From: JAJFUE01 sp039683515 | GTDB taxonomy: Bacteria > Sumerlaeota > Sumerlaeia > MVZB01 | Length of the DNA stretch: 64,000 nucleotides | Reading direction: 5' to 3' | Assembly (NCBI GenBank): GCA_039683515.1 | Contig: JBDKRG010000011.1 | Coordinates: forward strand, 1-64,000 | Part shown: positions 25,297 to 33,748 of the stretch, in pieces | How positions within the stretch are numbered: position 1 is the stretch's first letter | How the letters are laid out: each line of letters opens with the position of its first letter | Program-made: the position numbers and the translations under genes | Notes under the pieces: model-generated | The model's input: the letters and a program-made list of their open reading frames with translations, nothing else | Databases searched by the model: none | What the model was told of the DNA's origin: nothing

Positions 25297-26213
25297 CGCA
25301 CGCGCGTCCTCGGATCGATCCATTTGGCGGCGCCGTCGGCAAACAGGTTCAAGCTGACGAGCAGGACCGTGTAGAACACGGTCAGGCCCATGATCATCGG
25401 GTAATTGCGGTTGCTGATCGAGTTGACGAAATCGCGGCCGAGGCCGGGGATGTCGAAGATCAATTCCACGACGAACGAGCCGGTCATGATCGCGGCGGCC
25501 TGCGGGCCGAGGAACGCCAGCACCGGCGCGAGGATGTGCCGCATGGCGTGGTAGACGACGATGCGCCACGGGGGGACGCCCTTGGCCCGGGCGGTGCGCA
25601 GGAAATCGCTGCGCAGGACTTCGGAGAGCTCGCTGCGCACGAGCCGCGCCAGGTAGGCGGTCGGCAGCGCGGCAAGCGATAGCGCCGGCAGGACGTAGCC
25701 GCCCGACGCGGGGAACAGCCGCAGCTTCAGGGCAAACACGTAGAGCAAAAGGGTGGCGAGGATGAACGAGGGGATGGCGACGCCCGCCGAGGCGACCGTG
25801 GCGTTGAGGTGGTCGGGCCAGCGGCCGGGGCGCAGCGCGGCGGCCACGCCGATCGGGAAGGCAAGGATGAGCGCGAACGCCAGCGCGACCAGGCCGAGCT
25901 TGGCCGAAACCGGAAACCGCTGAGAGATCAGTTCGCCGACGGAGCGGCCGGGGTGATCGTAGGACGGACCGAACCGGCCGGTCGCGGCGTCGCCAAGATA
26001 ACGGGCGTATTGCTTCCACGCCGGCTCGTCGAGGTGGTAGTGGCGCTCGATCGCCTGCTGGACGGCGGCCGGGAGCTTGCGGTCGCGGCTGAACGGCCCG
26101 CCGGGGACGACGCGCATGAGCAGGAACGTGGTCGTCGCCACGGCCCACGCCACCATCAGCACGACGAGCGCCGAGCGCAGGACAAGCCAGGCAAACCGCA
26201 GCGGTGTCTTCAT
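25293..26213 (-). CDS. ABC transporter permease, DppB/OppB type
   Basis: 306 residues from the ATG at 26213. N-terminal TM (LVVLMVAWAVATTTFLLMRVVPGGPF) gives the OppB LxxxxPGdP motif. EAA loop DFLRTARAKGVPPWRIVVYHAMRH is intact, and FVVELIFDIPGLGRDFVNSI is the usual C-terminal signature. The long frame upstream to 26315 only translates a 9-bp repeat into a VHSVHSVHS string and is not taken as part of the protein. Coupled to the C permease. Confidence 0.95.
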   Translation of the reverse strand: MKTPLRFAWLVLRSALVVLMVAWAVATTTFLLMRVVPGGPFSRDRKLPAAVQQAIERHYHLDEPAWKQYARYLGDAATGRFGPSYDHPGRSVGELISQRFPVSAKLGLVALAFALILAFPIGVAAALRPGRWPDHLNATVASAGVAIPSFILATLLLYVFALKLRLFPASGGYVLPALSLAALPTAYLARLVRSELSEVLRSDFLRTARAKGVPPWRIVVYHAMRHILAPVLAFLGPQAAAIMTGSFVVELIFDIPGLGRDFVNSISNRNYPMIMGLTVFYTVLLVSLNLFADGAAKWIDPRTRVR

Positions 26214-26231
26214 CGGGCAAGCAGGACCTCG

Positions 26232-26283
26232 GGTCGAATGGACGAAACGGGCCGAATGGACCGAATGGACCGAATGGACCGAT
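26232..26283. repeat. Tandem GGACCGAAT nonamer
   Basis: Four to five copies of a 9-mer (GAATGGACC register), one degenerate, directly upstream of the B permease start. All six frames of the unit are free of stop codons. Confidence 0.85.
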
Positions 26284-26506
26284 TTGAACGGACCTTCGGT
26301 TTTTACGCCAGTCAAATTTCGCTCATAAGTGAATCTTCATTCCGCAATTTGCAATCAACACGATCCGAAATTCCCAAAATGGTTGACGTTGATGGGGAAA
26401 TCACCTATCACATTAATCAGGGTCCAAACCCACCATGACACCAACGTGCGAGAAGTCATGAGGGGCAGCGGTCTGCTTGAGGGTTTGACAGGAGTTTTTG
26501 TTTGAA

Positions 26507-26740
26507 ATGGGATACCGCGACTACGAAATACCGATGGAGCTGTTCACCCGCCTTTCCGAAACCGTCCATCTGAATGACGATCAATTGCGCCGCCAGATTC
26601 AGAAGGGCGCCGGCGAGCCGATCTACCGCATCGATCAGCTCGAGCGCCTTTACGGTGACATGGCCTTGGAGCCGCTGATCAAACTGGAATTCGACCGGTT
26701 CGACATCCCGCGCCGCAACGGGAAGCGGAACCGGCGCTAA
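26507..26740 (+). CDS. Small conserved-looking protein, unknown
   Basis: 77 residues from the ATG at 26507 (AGGAG lies 12 nt upstream; an in-frame TTG at 26498 is too close to it). Sequence reads as helical and charged (MELFTRLSETVHLNDDQLRRQI, DQLERLYGDMALEPLIKLEFDRFDIP) with an arginine-rich tail. The region IPMELFTRLSETVHLNDDQLR resembles small bacterial regulatory proteins but no family is claimed. Lies 25 bp ahead of the GDSL esterase, probably one transcript. Confidence 0.6.
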   Translation: MGYRDYEIPMELFTRLSETVHLNDDQLRRQIQKGAGEPIYRIDQLERLYGDMALEPLIKLEFDRFDIPRRNGKRNRR

Positions 26741-26765
26741 ACAGGTTTTCCTACCGGGGCAACGC

Positions 26766-27386
26766 ATGCGTTCCAAACTGATGCTGGCCGTCGTCGTCGC
26801 CGCGCTGGCGTGGGCCGCGGCCGCGTTGTATCAGCAATCGAACTGGAAAATCGTGAACAACCCGCCGCCGGCCGGGCCGATCGTCGCGCTCGGCGACAGC
26901 CTGACGTTCGGGTTCGGCGCCGACAAAGGCGGGTCCTACCCCGAACAGCTCGGCAAGCTGATCGGCCGCGCCGTCGTCAACCGGGGCGTCAACGGCGACA
27001 AGATCGCCGACGCCGCGGCTCGGCTCGACAAGGACGTCCTCGCGCTCAAGCCGTCGATCGTCATTATCCTGCTGGGCGGCAACGACATCCTCACGCAGCA
27101 GCCGATGGACCAGAGCTTCAAGACGCTCGAGGGGATCGTGCGGCGCGTGCAGGGGCGCGGGGCGATGGTCGTTCTCGTCGGCCTGCGCGTCATCGCGCCG
27201 GTCGGCGGGGTCGGGGCGCGCTACCACAAGCTCGCGCGCCAGACCGGCTGCTTGTTTGTCGACGACATCCTCGACGACATCTACGGCCAGCGCTCGCTCA
27301 TGTCCGACCAGATCCACCCCAATACGAAGGGCTACAAGATCATGGCCGAGCGGGTCGCCGGCAAGCTGAAACCGTATATTAAATAA
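26766..27386 (+). CDS. SGNH/GDSL-family esterase (TesA-like)
   Basis: 206 residues with an N-terminal signal or anchor (LMLAVVVAALAWAAAALY, residues 5-22). Block I GDSLTFGFGAD (nucleophile Ser45), block II NRGVNGDK (oxyanion Gly), block III LLGGNDIL (Asn), block V SDQIHPNTKGY (Asp181, His184): the full catalytic set. Arrangement matches E. coli TesA-type lysophospholipase/arylesterases that act in the periplasm. Substrate unknown. Neighbouring genes do not inform it. Confidence 0.93.
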   Translation: MRSKLMLAVVVAALAWAAAALYQQSNWKIVNNPPPAGPIVALGDSLTFGFGADKGGSYPEQLGKLIGRAVVNRGVNGDKIADAAARLDKDVLALKPSIVIILLGGNDILTQQPMDQSFKTLEGIVRRVQGRGAMVVLVGLRVIAPVGGVGARYHKLARQTGCLFVDDILDDIYGQRSLMSDQIHPNTKGYKIMAERVAGKLKPYIK

Positions 27387-27426
27387 GCATGATTGCGACC
27401 ATGGGACCTATACGGTCGGGCCACGC

Positions 27427-27455
27427 TTGCAAGTCGACTCTGCGGATTTTATGGT
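27427..27455 (+). promoter_or_regulatory. Candidate promoter of the nitrilase gene
   Basis: TTGCAA, 17-bp spacer, TATGGT. The start codon at 27483 has AAGGGG 9 nt upstream. Moderate match only. Confidence 0.4.
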
Positions 27456-27482
27456 ATCTCATCTGGTTAAGGGGTAAGTGAC

Positions 27483-28409
27483 ATGAATTCCGTGCGCGTT
27501 GCCGTTGTGCAGGCCGGGGCCGTTCCGTTCAACACCGAAGCGTGCGTCGAGAAGGCCGTCGGGCTCATTCGCGAGGGGGCGGCCACGGGCGCCAAGGTCC
27601 TGGTATTCCCCGAGGCGTTCATCGTCGGCTACCCGAAAGGGCTCAACTACGGCCTGGCCGTCGGGACTCGCGACGACGCCGGGCGCGAGGAATTCCGGCT
27701 CTACCTCGACGCGGCGATCCAGGTGCCCGGCCCGCAAACGCGGCGCATCGGCGAGGCCGCGGCGGCGCACGGCGTTTACGTGGTGATCGGCGCGATCGAG
27801 CGCGAGGGGGGGACGTGCTACTGCACGGTCCTGTTCTTCGGCCCCGACGGCGCGCTGCTCGGCAAGCACCGCAAGCTCATGCCGACGGCGATGGAGCGCC
27901 AGATCTGGGGGTTCGGCGACGGCTCGACGCTGACGGTCGTCGACAGCCCGTACGGCAGGATCGGCGCGGTCGTGTGCTGGGAGAACTACATGCCGATGCT
28001 GCGCATGGCGATGTATGCCAAGGGGGTCGCGCTCTACTGCGCGCCGACGGCCGACGACCGCGAGACGTGGCTCCCCACGATGCGCCACATCGCGCTCGAG
28101 GGCCGCTGCTTCGTTCTGGCCGCCAACCAGTTCTTGCGCAAAAAGGATTTCCCCGACACCGTGCGCGTGACGATCGGCGAGACGCCGGACGCCGTCCTCA
28201 TGAAGGGGGGCAGCATGATCGTCAACCCCCTGGGCAAGGTCCTGGCCGGCCCGGATTTCTCCGGCGAGACGATCCTCACCGCCGACCTCGACCTGGACGA
28301 CATCGGCCGCGGCAAGTTCGACTTCGACGTCGCCGGCCACTTCGCCCGGCCCGACGTGTTCCAACTGATCGTCAACGAAAAGCAGGCTCAGCCCGTCGTG
28401 ACAAAGTAA
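27483..28409 (+). CDS. Nitrilase (carbon-nitrogen hydrolase superfamily)
   Basis: 308 residues. Catalytic triad Glu44 (VFPEAFIVGYP), Lys131 (GKHRKLMPT) and Cys165 (VVCWENYMP) is intact. The CWENYMP and HRKLMPTAMER contexts are those of true nitrilases (branch 1), which hydrolyse nitriles to carboxylates plus ammonia, rather than amidases or beta-ureidopropionases. RxxxWGFGDG, the region after Lys, also matches. The length is slightly short of the plant/bacterial norm (about 340) at the C-terminus. Has its own promoter candidate; convergent with the beta-propeller gene 7 bp downstream. Natural substrate unknown. Confidence 0.95.
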   Translation: MNSVRVAVVQAGAVPFNTEACVEKAVGLIREGAATGAKVLVFPEAFIVGYPKGLNYGLAVGTRDDAGREEFRLYLDAAIQVPGPQTRRIGEAAAAHGVYVVIGAIEREGGTCYCTVLFFGPDGALLGKHRKLMPTAMERQIWGFGDGSTLTVVDSPYGRIGAVVCWENYMPMLRMAMYAKGVALYCAPTADDRETWLPTMRHIALEGRCFVLAANQFLRKKDFPDTVRVTIGETPDAVLMKGGSMIVNPLGKVLAGPDFSGETILTADLDLDDIGRGKFDFDVAGHFARPDVFQLIVNEKQAQPVVTK

Positions 28410-28416
28410 CGAACCA

Positions 28417-29943
28417 TCATCGGTATAAAAACCACTCGCGAGCGGCAGTTTGATTGATCGTGAGGCATAGGCTCCACAAGTCGCTGTTGTACTCGTTGTC
28501 TGCGGGATTGAGCGTGGCGGGAAAATCCCCATATGGTTGCGCCACGGTGAATCCGGCGTTCCATTCGCTTCCCTCGGCATAACTCGCCACGTCGGATGTC
28601 GAGTCGGTCTGCCATGCGAGCCAGTATGTGCCCGGGCTGAGCTTGGCCAGCATATTATTGTGCTTCGGCGGCGTGACAACCCACGTGTTCGAGGTCTCGA
28701 CGTCGCTCGGAATCGATTGCCAGAGAAGCTGCCGCGGCGAACTGTCGTCGTAGATGGCCAGACGCACATGGCCTCCGCCGGCATGCGCATAAAACCTCAT
28801 GTCCTTGACGGTTGCCGGTTGAGTCAGGGTGACTTTGCTGGCGTGGAGCGTGTTTTTGTGAGTGTAGGCGACCTTTGCCAATGTTTGAGTCGTGAATGTG
28901 TTAAAATTGCCCATAATCCCATACATATAGCCGTTTTCACGGTCGAGCCAGGACGGGTACAGCGTCCGGTTATCGTCAGGCGAGACGAACTTGCCGGCGA
29001 TCGTAAAGTCCGCCAGGCGCACCCTGATGACGTATCCCTGATAAGTGCTTCGTGTCGCAAAATAACCATAGCCATTCGACGGATCGATCAATGCAGCGAT
29101 GAAATGGTATCCATAATAAACTTGTATAAATCCGGCATACGAAAAATCGGACAATCGAACCCTCGCAATGAGCGCGCTCCCCATGATGGTGTCCATGGCG
29201 AAATATGCATAGCCGCCGGCCGGGTCGATCGCGGCGCATTCAAACCTGCTTGTGTTGTGCGGCAACGTCAGCGTTCCCACGCGCGTGAAGTCCGAGAGCC
29301 GGATCTTGACGACCTTTCCTGGAAAAGCGCCCACGCCAAAATACGCAAAACCGGCTGATTCATCGAGAACGGCACAAAGTGGGCTTTCGCCCGCCTCAAG
29401 CGGCATCGTCTGCACGCGCGTAAAATCGGAGCTTCGAATTTTAACGATTTTTCCGCTGGTCGAGCCGAGTCCGAAATAAATATGCCTGTCGGATGGGTCG
29501 AAAAGGGAACAAGAAATATTTTTTTCACCGCTAAGCGTCATGGATGAGAGCCGGGTCAGATCGGCAAGCCGCACGCGAACGATGATGGCCGGATCGGTAT
29601 AGGCTGCAAGATAAAGGGTCCCCGAGGTCGGGTCGATAACGCCGCTGGGGAACCTGGTTTCGCCCGGATTCAGCATGAGCTCCTTTTCAATCGCCATGTC
29701 GGCAAACCTGATCTTTTTTACGATTCCGGGCGAACCGCCGGTGAGGTAATACACGTATCCATCCAACGGGCCAAACAAATGGGTTCCGCTGGTTGATCGA
29801 AGATCCGACTCGCGAACGAGCTGCATGCCGGCGTTGGGGTATGCGGTTGTTCCGGGGGTTGTGCTGCCAGCCGTCGCGGCGCCAAACGACTGGATCTGGA
29901 GAAGGATATACAACACCAGGAAAATGATATGTCTGGCATTCAA
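28417..29943 (-). CDS. Secreted seven-bladed beta-propeller with C-terminal sandwich domain
   Basis: 508 residues from a TTG at 29943, preceded by GGAG 9 nt upstream; the resulting N-terminus (HIIFLVLYILLQIQSFGAATA) is a good signal peptide. Seven repeats of about 45 residues follow, with the pattern G-Y-x-YF...G-x-VVK-I-R-L-S-D-F-T-R-V-x-T (for example KVVKIRLSDFTRVGTLTL), then a C-terminal beta-sandwich (VTLTQPATVKDMRFYAHAGG ... VRLAIYDDSSP) resembling carbohydrate-binding or DUF-type modules. G+C is visibly lower than flanking genes, and the divergent spacer is AT-rich, which suggests horizontal arrival. Probably a secreted binding or scaffold protein. Confidence 0.85.
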   Translation of the reverse strand: MNARHIIFLVLYILLQIQSFGAATAGSTTPGTTAYPNAGMQLVRESDLRSTSGTHLFGPLDGYVYYLTGGSPGIVKKIRFADMAIEKELMLNPGETRFPSGVIDPTSGTLYLAAYTDPAIIVRVRLADLTRLSSMTLSGEKNISCSLFDPSDRHIYFGLGSTSGKIVKIRSSDFTRVQTMPLEAGESPLCAVLDESAGFAYFGVGAFPGKVVKIRLSDFTRVGTLTLPHNTSRFECAAIDPAGGYAYFAMDTIMGSALIARVRLSDFSYAGFIQVYYGYHFIAALIDPSNGYGYFATRSTYQGYVIRVRLADFTIAGKFVSPDDNRTLYPSWLDRENGYMYGIMGNFNTFTTQTLAKVAYTHKNTLHASKVTLTQPATVKDMRFYAHAGGGHVRLAIYDDSSPRQLLWQSIPSDVETSNTWVVTPPKHNNMLAKLSPGTYWLAWQTDSTSDVASYAEGSEWNAGFTVAQPYGDFPATLNPADNEYNSDLWSLCLTINQTAAREWFLYR

Positions 29944-30133
29944 CGTCAGAGGCTCCGTCTTTAGGCTCGTCCCACCGAACAGTTTATATATCAACCCATG
30001 TCGGTTGACAATCGCTAACCGGCGAGGATTCTGGTTGCATGAGTGCCGGGTGGCGTTGTGAGGTGAATGGGTGTAACCTGAATGTGTAAGCGCTTTGCGA
30101 CGGCGATAATGGATTTAAGGAAGGGCCCTGGAA

Positions 30134-31417
30134 TTGGAAGAGATCAAGGCAAATGCGGAGCGGCGGCAGCGGGCGTTGCTGATCGGGATCCACGCCGAGG
30201 GGACCTCGCGCGAGGAGGCCGAGGACCACGTCGAGGAGCTGGCGAGCCTGACCGACACGATGGGGGCCGAGGTCGCCGGCATGGAAATCGTGCGGATGGG
30301 GCGGCCGACGCCGCATTTCTACCTGGGCAGCGGCAAGGCCGAGGAGATCAAGGCGATCGCCGAGGCCGAGGAGGCCGACGTGCTGATCTTCGACTTCGAC
30401 CTGAGCCCGAGCCAGCAGCGCAACTGGGAAAAATTCACCGAGCGCGCCGTGATCGACCGGCAGGAGGTCATCCTCGACATCTTCGCGAGCCGCGCCCAGA
30501 CGCGCGAGGCGCGGCTGCAGGTCGGCCTCGCGCGCATGGAATACAGCCTGCCCCGGCTGCGGCGCGCGTGGACGCACCTGGAGCGCCAGCGCGGCGGCGC
30601 GGGCCTGCGCGGCGGCCCCGGCGAACTCCAACTCGAAGTCGACCGCCGCGCCGCGATGGAGCGCATCGCGCGGTTCAAGCGCGAGCTCAAGCAGGTCCGC
30701 ATGCAGCGCCAGGTGCAGCGCAAGAGCCGCTCGACGCGGCCGATCCCGTCGGCGGCGATCGTCGGCTACACCAACGCCGGCAAAAGCTCGCTGCTGCGGG
30801 CACTGACCGGCGCCGACGTGTTCATCGAGGACAAGCTGTTCGCGACGCTCGACCCGACGACGCGCCGCATTGAACTTTCCAACCGCCAGCCGCTGCTGCT
30901 GACCGACACCGTGGGGTTCATCCGCAAGCTGCCGCACGACCTCGTCGAGGCGTTCAAGGCGACGCTGGAAGAGGCCGCCATCGCCGACTTCATCGTCCAC
31001 GTGCTCGACGTGAGCCACCCCAAGATCGAGGAGCATTACGCCGTCACGAACGAGGTCCTGAAAGATCTGCACGCCGTGCACAAGAAGACGATCCTCGTCC
31101 TGAACAAGGCCGACGTCGACCACGACCCGCTCATCCACGCGCGGATGGCCCGGCACAACCCGCTGTGCTACGAGGTCTCGACGCACACGGGCCAGGGTCT
31201 CGAGGTGCTGCGCGAGGCGATGGCGTCACACTTCGTGCTGCCGATGGAACGGTTCAGGCTGCACATCCCGCATGGCCGGTTCGACGTGGTCGACCTCGTC
31301 CACCGCGAGGGCGAAGTCCTGACCCAGAAGCACGACGAAACCGGCGTGTGGCTCGAGGCGGACCTGCCGGTGAGGTTCAAGGCGCAGTTCGAGGAATTTA
31401 TAAAAGAAAAATCCTAA
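30134..31417 (+). CDS. hflX: GTPase HflX
   Basis: 427 residues; ribosome-binding GTPase that splits stalled or heat-damaged 70S ribosomes. N-terminal HflX domain with YLGSGKAEEI and GRPTPHFYLG, the linker with GGAGLRGGPGELQLEVDRR, and G1 IVGYTNAGKSSLLRAL, G2 (TTRR), G3 DTVGFIRKLP, and G4 NKAD. The start is TTG at 30134 with AAGGAAG about 9 nt upstream; the nearby ATG is out of frame. Family length 410-430. No hfq gene adjacent, unlike in gamma-proteobacteria. Confidence 0.97.
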   Translation: MEEIKANAERRQRALLIGIHAEGTSREEAEDHVEELASLTDTMGAEVAGMEIVRMGRPTPHFYLGSGKAEEIKAIAEAEEADVLIFDFDLSPSQQRNWEKFTERAVIDRQEVILDIFASRAQTREARLQVGLARMEYSLPRLRRAWTHLERQRGGAGLRGGPGELQLEVDRRAAMERIARFKRELKQVRMQRQVQRKSRSTRPIPSAAIVGYTNAGKSSLLRALTGADVFIEDKLFATLDPTTRRIELSNRQPLLLTDTVGFIRKLPHDLVEAFKATLEEAAIADFIVHVLDVSHPKIEEHYAVTNEVLKDLHAVHKKTILVLNKADVDHDPLIHARMARHNPLCYEVSTHTGQGLEVLREAMASHFVLPMERFRLHIPHGRFDVVDLVHREGEVLTQKHDETGVWLEADLPVRFKAQFEEFIKEKS

Positions 31418-31485
31418 ATTCGAATATCGAAATCCGAATATCGAAATCCTAAACAAATCCGAATCTAGAAATTCAAATAATATTC

Positions 31486-31773
31486 TCGTCGCAGAGGGGC
31501 AGAGATTGGCAGAGAGCGCGGAGAAGAACATATTTTTCTTCTCTGCAAAACTCTGCGTTCTCTGCGACAAAATCTTGCTTTGAATATATTCCTGTCGCGG
31601 AGTGGCAGAGAGCGCAGAGAAAAACATTTTTTCTTCTCTGCAAAACTCTGCGTTCTCTGCGACAAAATCTTGTTTTGAATATATTCCTGTCGCGAAGGGG
31701 CAGAGAGCGCGGAGAAAAAACATATTTTTCTTCTCCGCATCTCGGCAAAACTTCGCGTTCTCTGCGACAAAAG
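31486..31773. repeat. Threefold array of about 100-bp palindromic repeats
   Basis: Three tandem units (about 95-105 bp each), every one an imperfect palindrome: a GTCGC(A/G)(G/A)AG.GGCAGAGAGCGC arm, a CTTCTCTGCAAAACTCTGCG-type arm, and GTTCTCTGCGAC closing. Units 1 and 2 end in a shared CTTTGAATATATTCCT tail. No unique spacers separate them, so this is not CRISPR. The upstream 31418-31470 part is filled with ATCGAAATCCGAAT words. The only frames here merely translate the repeat. Confidence 0.85.
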
Positions 31774-31775
31774 TT

Positions 31776-33053
31776 TTATTCAACCGGCGCGGCGACGAGA
31801 TGCAGCTTTGCAAGGCGCAGGGCGAAATACACGCCGCCCGCCATGCAGATGACGCCGCAGATGAGGAGCGTCGGCTGGACGCCGATGTGGCGGGCCATGA
31901 AGCCGGCCACCAGCGCGCCGAACGGGCTCACGCCCAGGAACGCCATCGTGAACAGGCTCATGATCCGGCCGCGGTGGGCGTCGCTGACAACGGTCTGAAT
32001 CATCATGTTGCTCGAGCCGACCTGCACGATGAAGCCGTAGCCGAGGCCGATCAGGGCCAGCGCCGACAGCCAGATCCAATGCGAAATCGAAAGGACGATC
32101 AGGCCGACGCTGAAGATCAGCGTGGCCGAGGCGACGGAGCGGTCGAGCCCGCCGATGCCGCGGCGCGAGGCCAGGAACAACGCCGCGCCGAACGTGCCGA
32201 TGCCGGCGATCGCCGTCAGGTAGCCGAGCGTATGGCCGTTGCCGTGGAGGACTTTGTCGACGAGCATCGGCATGAGCGCGACGTAGGGCATCCCCACGAT
32301 GGCGACAAGCGCAACCATGAGCAGAAGCGACCGGATCGGCGTCGAACGCATGGCGTATGCGAAGCCTTCGCCGATGTTGGTTATAAATTCGCGCAGCAAC
32401 GAGTCCGATTTCGCGGGCCGGACATCCTGCGCGGGCAGGCCCCGCATGGCCAGGATCGCCCAAAGGGCGCCGACGTAACTGACGCCGTTGAGCAGGAAGC
32501 AGAAGCCGTCGCCCTTGGGAAGAAGCAGAAACAGCCCGGCGACCGACGGGCCGAGCATGCGCGCGCCGTTGGCCATGATCGAGTTCAGGGCGATGGCGTT
32601 GTTCAGGTCCTCCTTGCCGACCATGTGAACGTAAAACGACTGGCGCAGCGGCAGGTCGAACGCGTTCGCGGTGCCGAGCAGGACGGCCAGGGCCATGATC
32701 TGCCAGATGGCGATGTGATCGGTCAGGACCAGCGCCGCGAGCGCAAGGGCCTGGAACATCAGGATCGATTGCGTGATGAGCAGGGTGCGCCGGCGGTCGA
32801 AGCGGTCCGCGACGAAGCCCGACGCCGGCCCGAGGAAAAAGACCGGCACCTGCGCGCAAAACACGACTGTGCCGTTCATGGCCGGGTTGTGCGTCAGGCG
32901 CCAGACGAGCCAGCCCATGGCGACCTGCTGCATCCAGGTGCCCATGAACGAAATCGTCTGGCCGATGAAAAACAGGCGGAAATTGCGATGTTCGAGGGCC
33001 CGCACCATGAACCACCAGCGTGGCCGGCGGGGACTGACTGACGAGGGATCCAT
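31776..33053 (-). CDS. MFS transporter, EntS/exporter-like
   Basis: 425 residues and 11-12 helices. N-terminal FIGQTISFMGTWMQQVAMGWLV and the loop DRFDRRRTLL (MFS motif A between TM2 and TM3), plus SDAHRGRIMSLFTMAF in the second half, are characteristic of the EntS/tetracycline-type exporter subgroup (MFS_3). Substrate unknown. The gene begins in a repeat-rich spacer upstream (33086-33122); its terminal region abuts the palindrome array. Confidence 0.9.
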   Translation of the reverse strand: MDPSSVSPRRPRWWFMVRALEHRNFRLFFIGQTISFMGTWMQQVAMGWLVWRLTHNPAMNGTVVFCAQVPVFFLGPASGFVADRFDRRRTLLITQSILMFQALALAALVLTDHIAIWQIMALAVLLGTANAFDLPLRQSFYVHMVGKEDLNNAIALNSIMANGARMLGPSVAGLFLLLPKGDGFCFLLNGVSYVGALWAILAMRGLPAQDVRPAKSDSLLREFITNIGEGFAYAMRSTPIRSLLLMVALVAIVGMPYVALMPMLVDKVLHGNGHTLGYLTAIAGIGTFGAALFLASRRGIGGLDRSVASATLIFSVGLIVLSISHWIWLSALALIGLGYGFIVQVGSSNMMIQTVVSDAHRGRIMSLFTMAFLGVSPFGALVAGFMARHIGVQPTLLICGVICMAGGVYFALRLAKLHLVAAPVE

Positions 33054-33085
33054 GGATCACACCTGCAAAAAAACCTGAACAGAAA

Positions 33086-33122
33086 GAAGAGATGAGACAT
33101 GAAAGATGAGAGATGAGATCGA
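33086..33122. repeat. GAGATGAG/TGAAAGATG tandem repeat
   Basis: Four copies of the TGAGA(T/C)A words in the spacer upstream of the MFS gene; same family as 2765, 46467 and 51400. Confidence 0.7.
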
Positions 33123-33189
33123 AATCCCATCCCCCACACCTCAACCCCAACATAGTAGCATCGCGCGCGCGGAGGTTCGATGAATTTGA

Positions 33190-33738
33190 TCAGGCGCGGT
33201 TCTTGACGTAAATGACGGCGTCCTCGCGCGTGCCGTCGGGGCGGGGCTCGCCGCAAGGGATGACAAGCTCGCGGGTAAAACCGAGCCGCTCGGGAATTTT
33301 CCAGCTTTTCGTGTTCGATAGCGCGGCCCGAATGCGAATCTCTCCGGCGCCGAGTTGGTTGATCGCGTATTCGGCGACCGCCCCGACCGCTTCGGTCATG
33401 AAGCCGCTGCCGGATTTGCGTGTGTCCATCCAGTAGCCGATCTCAAAGCTCGGGATCGCGAGGTCCTTGGGACGGATGCCGATGAAGCCGACAAAATCGC
33501 CTGTTCGATTTTCCCGGATGGTAAAACGGAATTCGCGCATCGGGTCGTCGGACTCGAGCAGGCGCGCAATATTTTTTCGCGTGTCCTCGCCTGTCGGCAC
33601 AGGGTTGACCCACGGCATATAGCGGCTCAGCGCGGGAAGGCTGGCGAGGATCGCCGCGTGGGCCGCCTCGGCATCGGCGGGCTCGGCCCGGCAAAGCGTC
33701 AGGCGCGGAGTACGGAGTACGGGGGACGAGTCATGCAT
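33190..33738 (-). CDS. GNAT acetyltransferase (RimJ/RimL type)
   Basis: 182 residues. N-terminal strand LRTPRLTLCRAEPADAEA, the hallmark of RimJ-type N-acetyltransferases, is followed by the YWMDTRKSGSGFMTEAV acetyl-CoA motif. The last strand is FTRELVIP. RimJ/RimL modify ribosomal-protein N-termini; other members detoxify small amines. It begins 10 bp after the MgtC-like gene, so both may share a transcript. Confidence 0.92.
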   Translation of the reverse strand: MHDSSPVLRTPRLTLCRAEPADAEAAHAAILASLPALSRYMPWVNPVPTGEDTRKNIARLLESDDPMREFRFTIRENRTGDFVGFIGIRPKDLAIPSFEIGYWMDTRKSGSGFMTEAVGAVAEYAINQLGAGEIRIRAALSNTKSWKIPERLGFTRELVIPCGEPRPDGTREDAVIYVKNRA

Positions 33739-33748
33739 GGCCGGAAAC

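Noticed and set aside
26214..26315. N-terminal extension of the OppB-like permease
   Set aside because: It only translates the nonamer repeat (VHSVHSVHS); the downstream ATG starts the conserved first helix.
31486..31773. Possible CRISPR array
   Set aside because: Units are about 100 bp, contiguous, fully palindromic and lack unique spacers; no cas gene is nearby.
31226..31813. 195-codon minus-strand frame and several smaller frames across the palindrome array
   Set aside because: The peptide repeats with the DNA units (for example DFVAENAEFCRE) and has no ribosome-binding site; it is repeat-encoded, not a gene.
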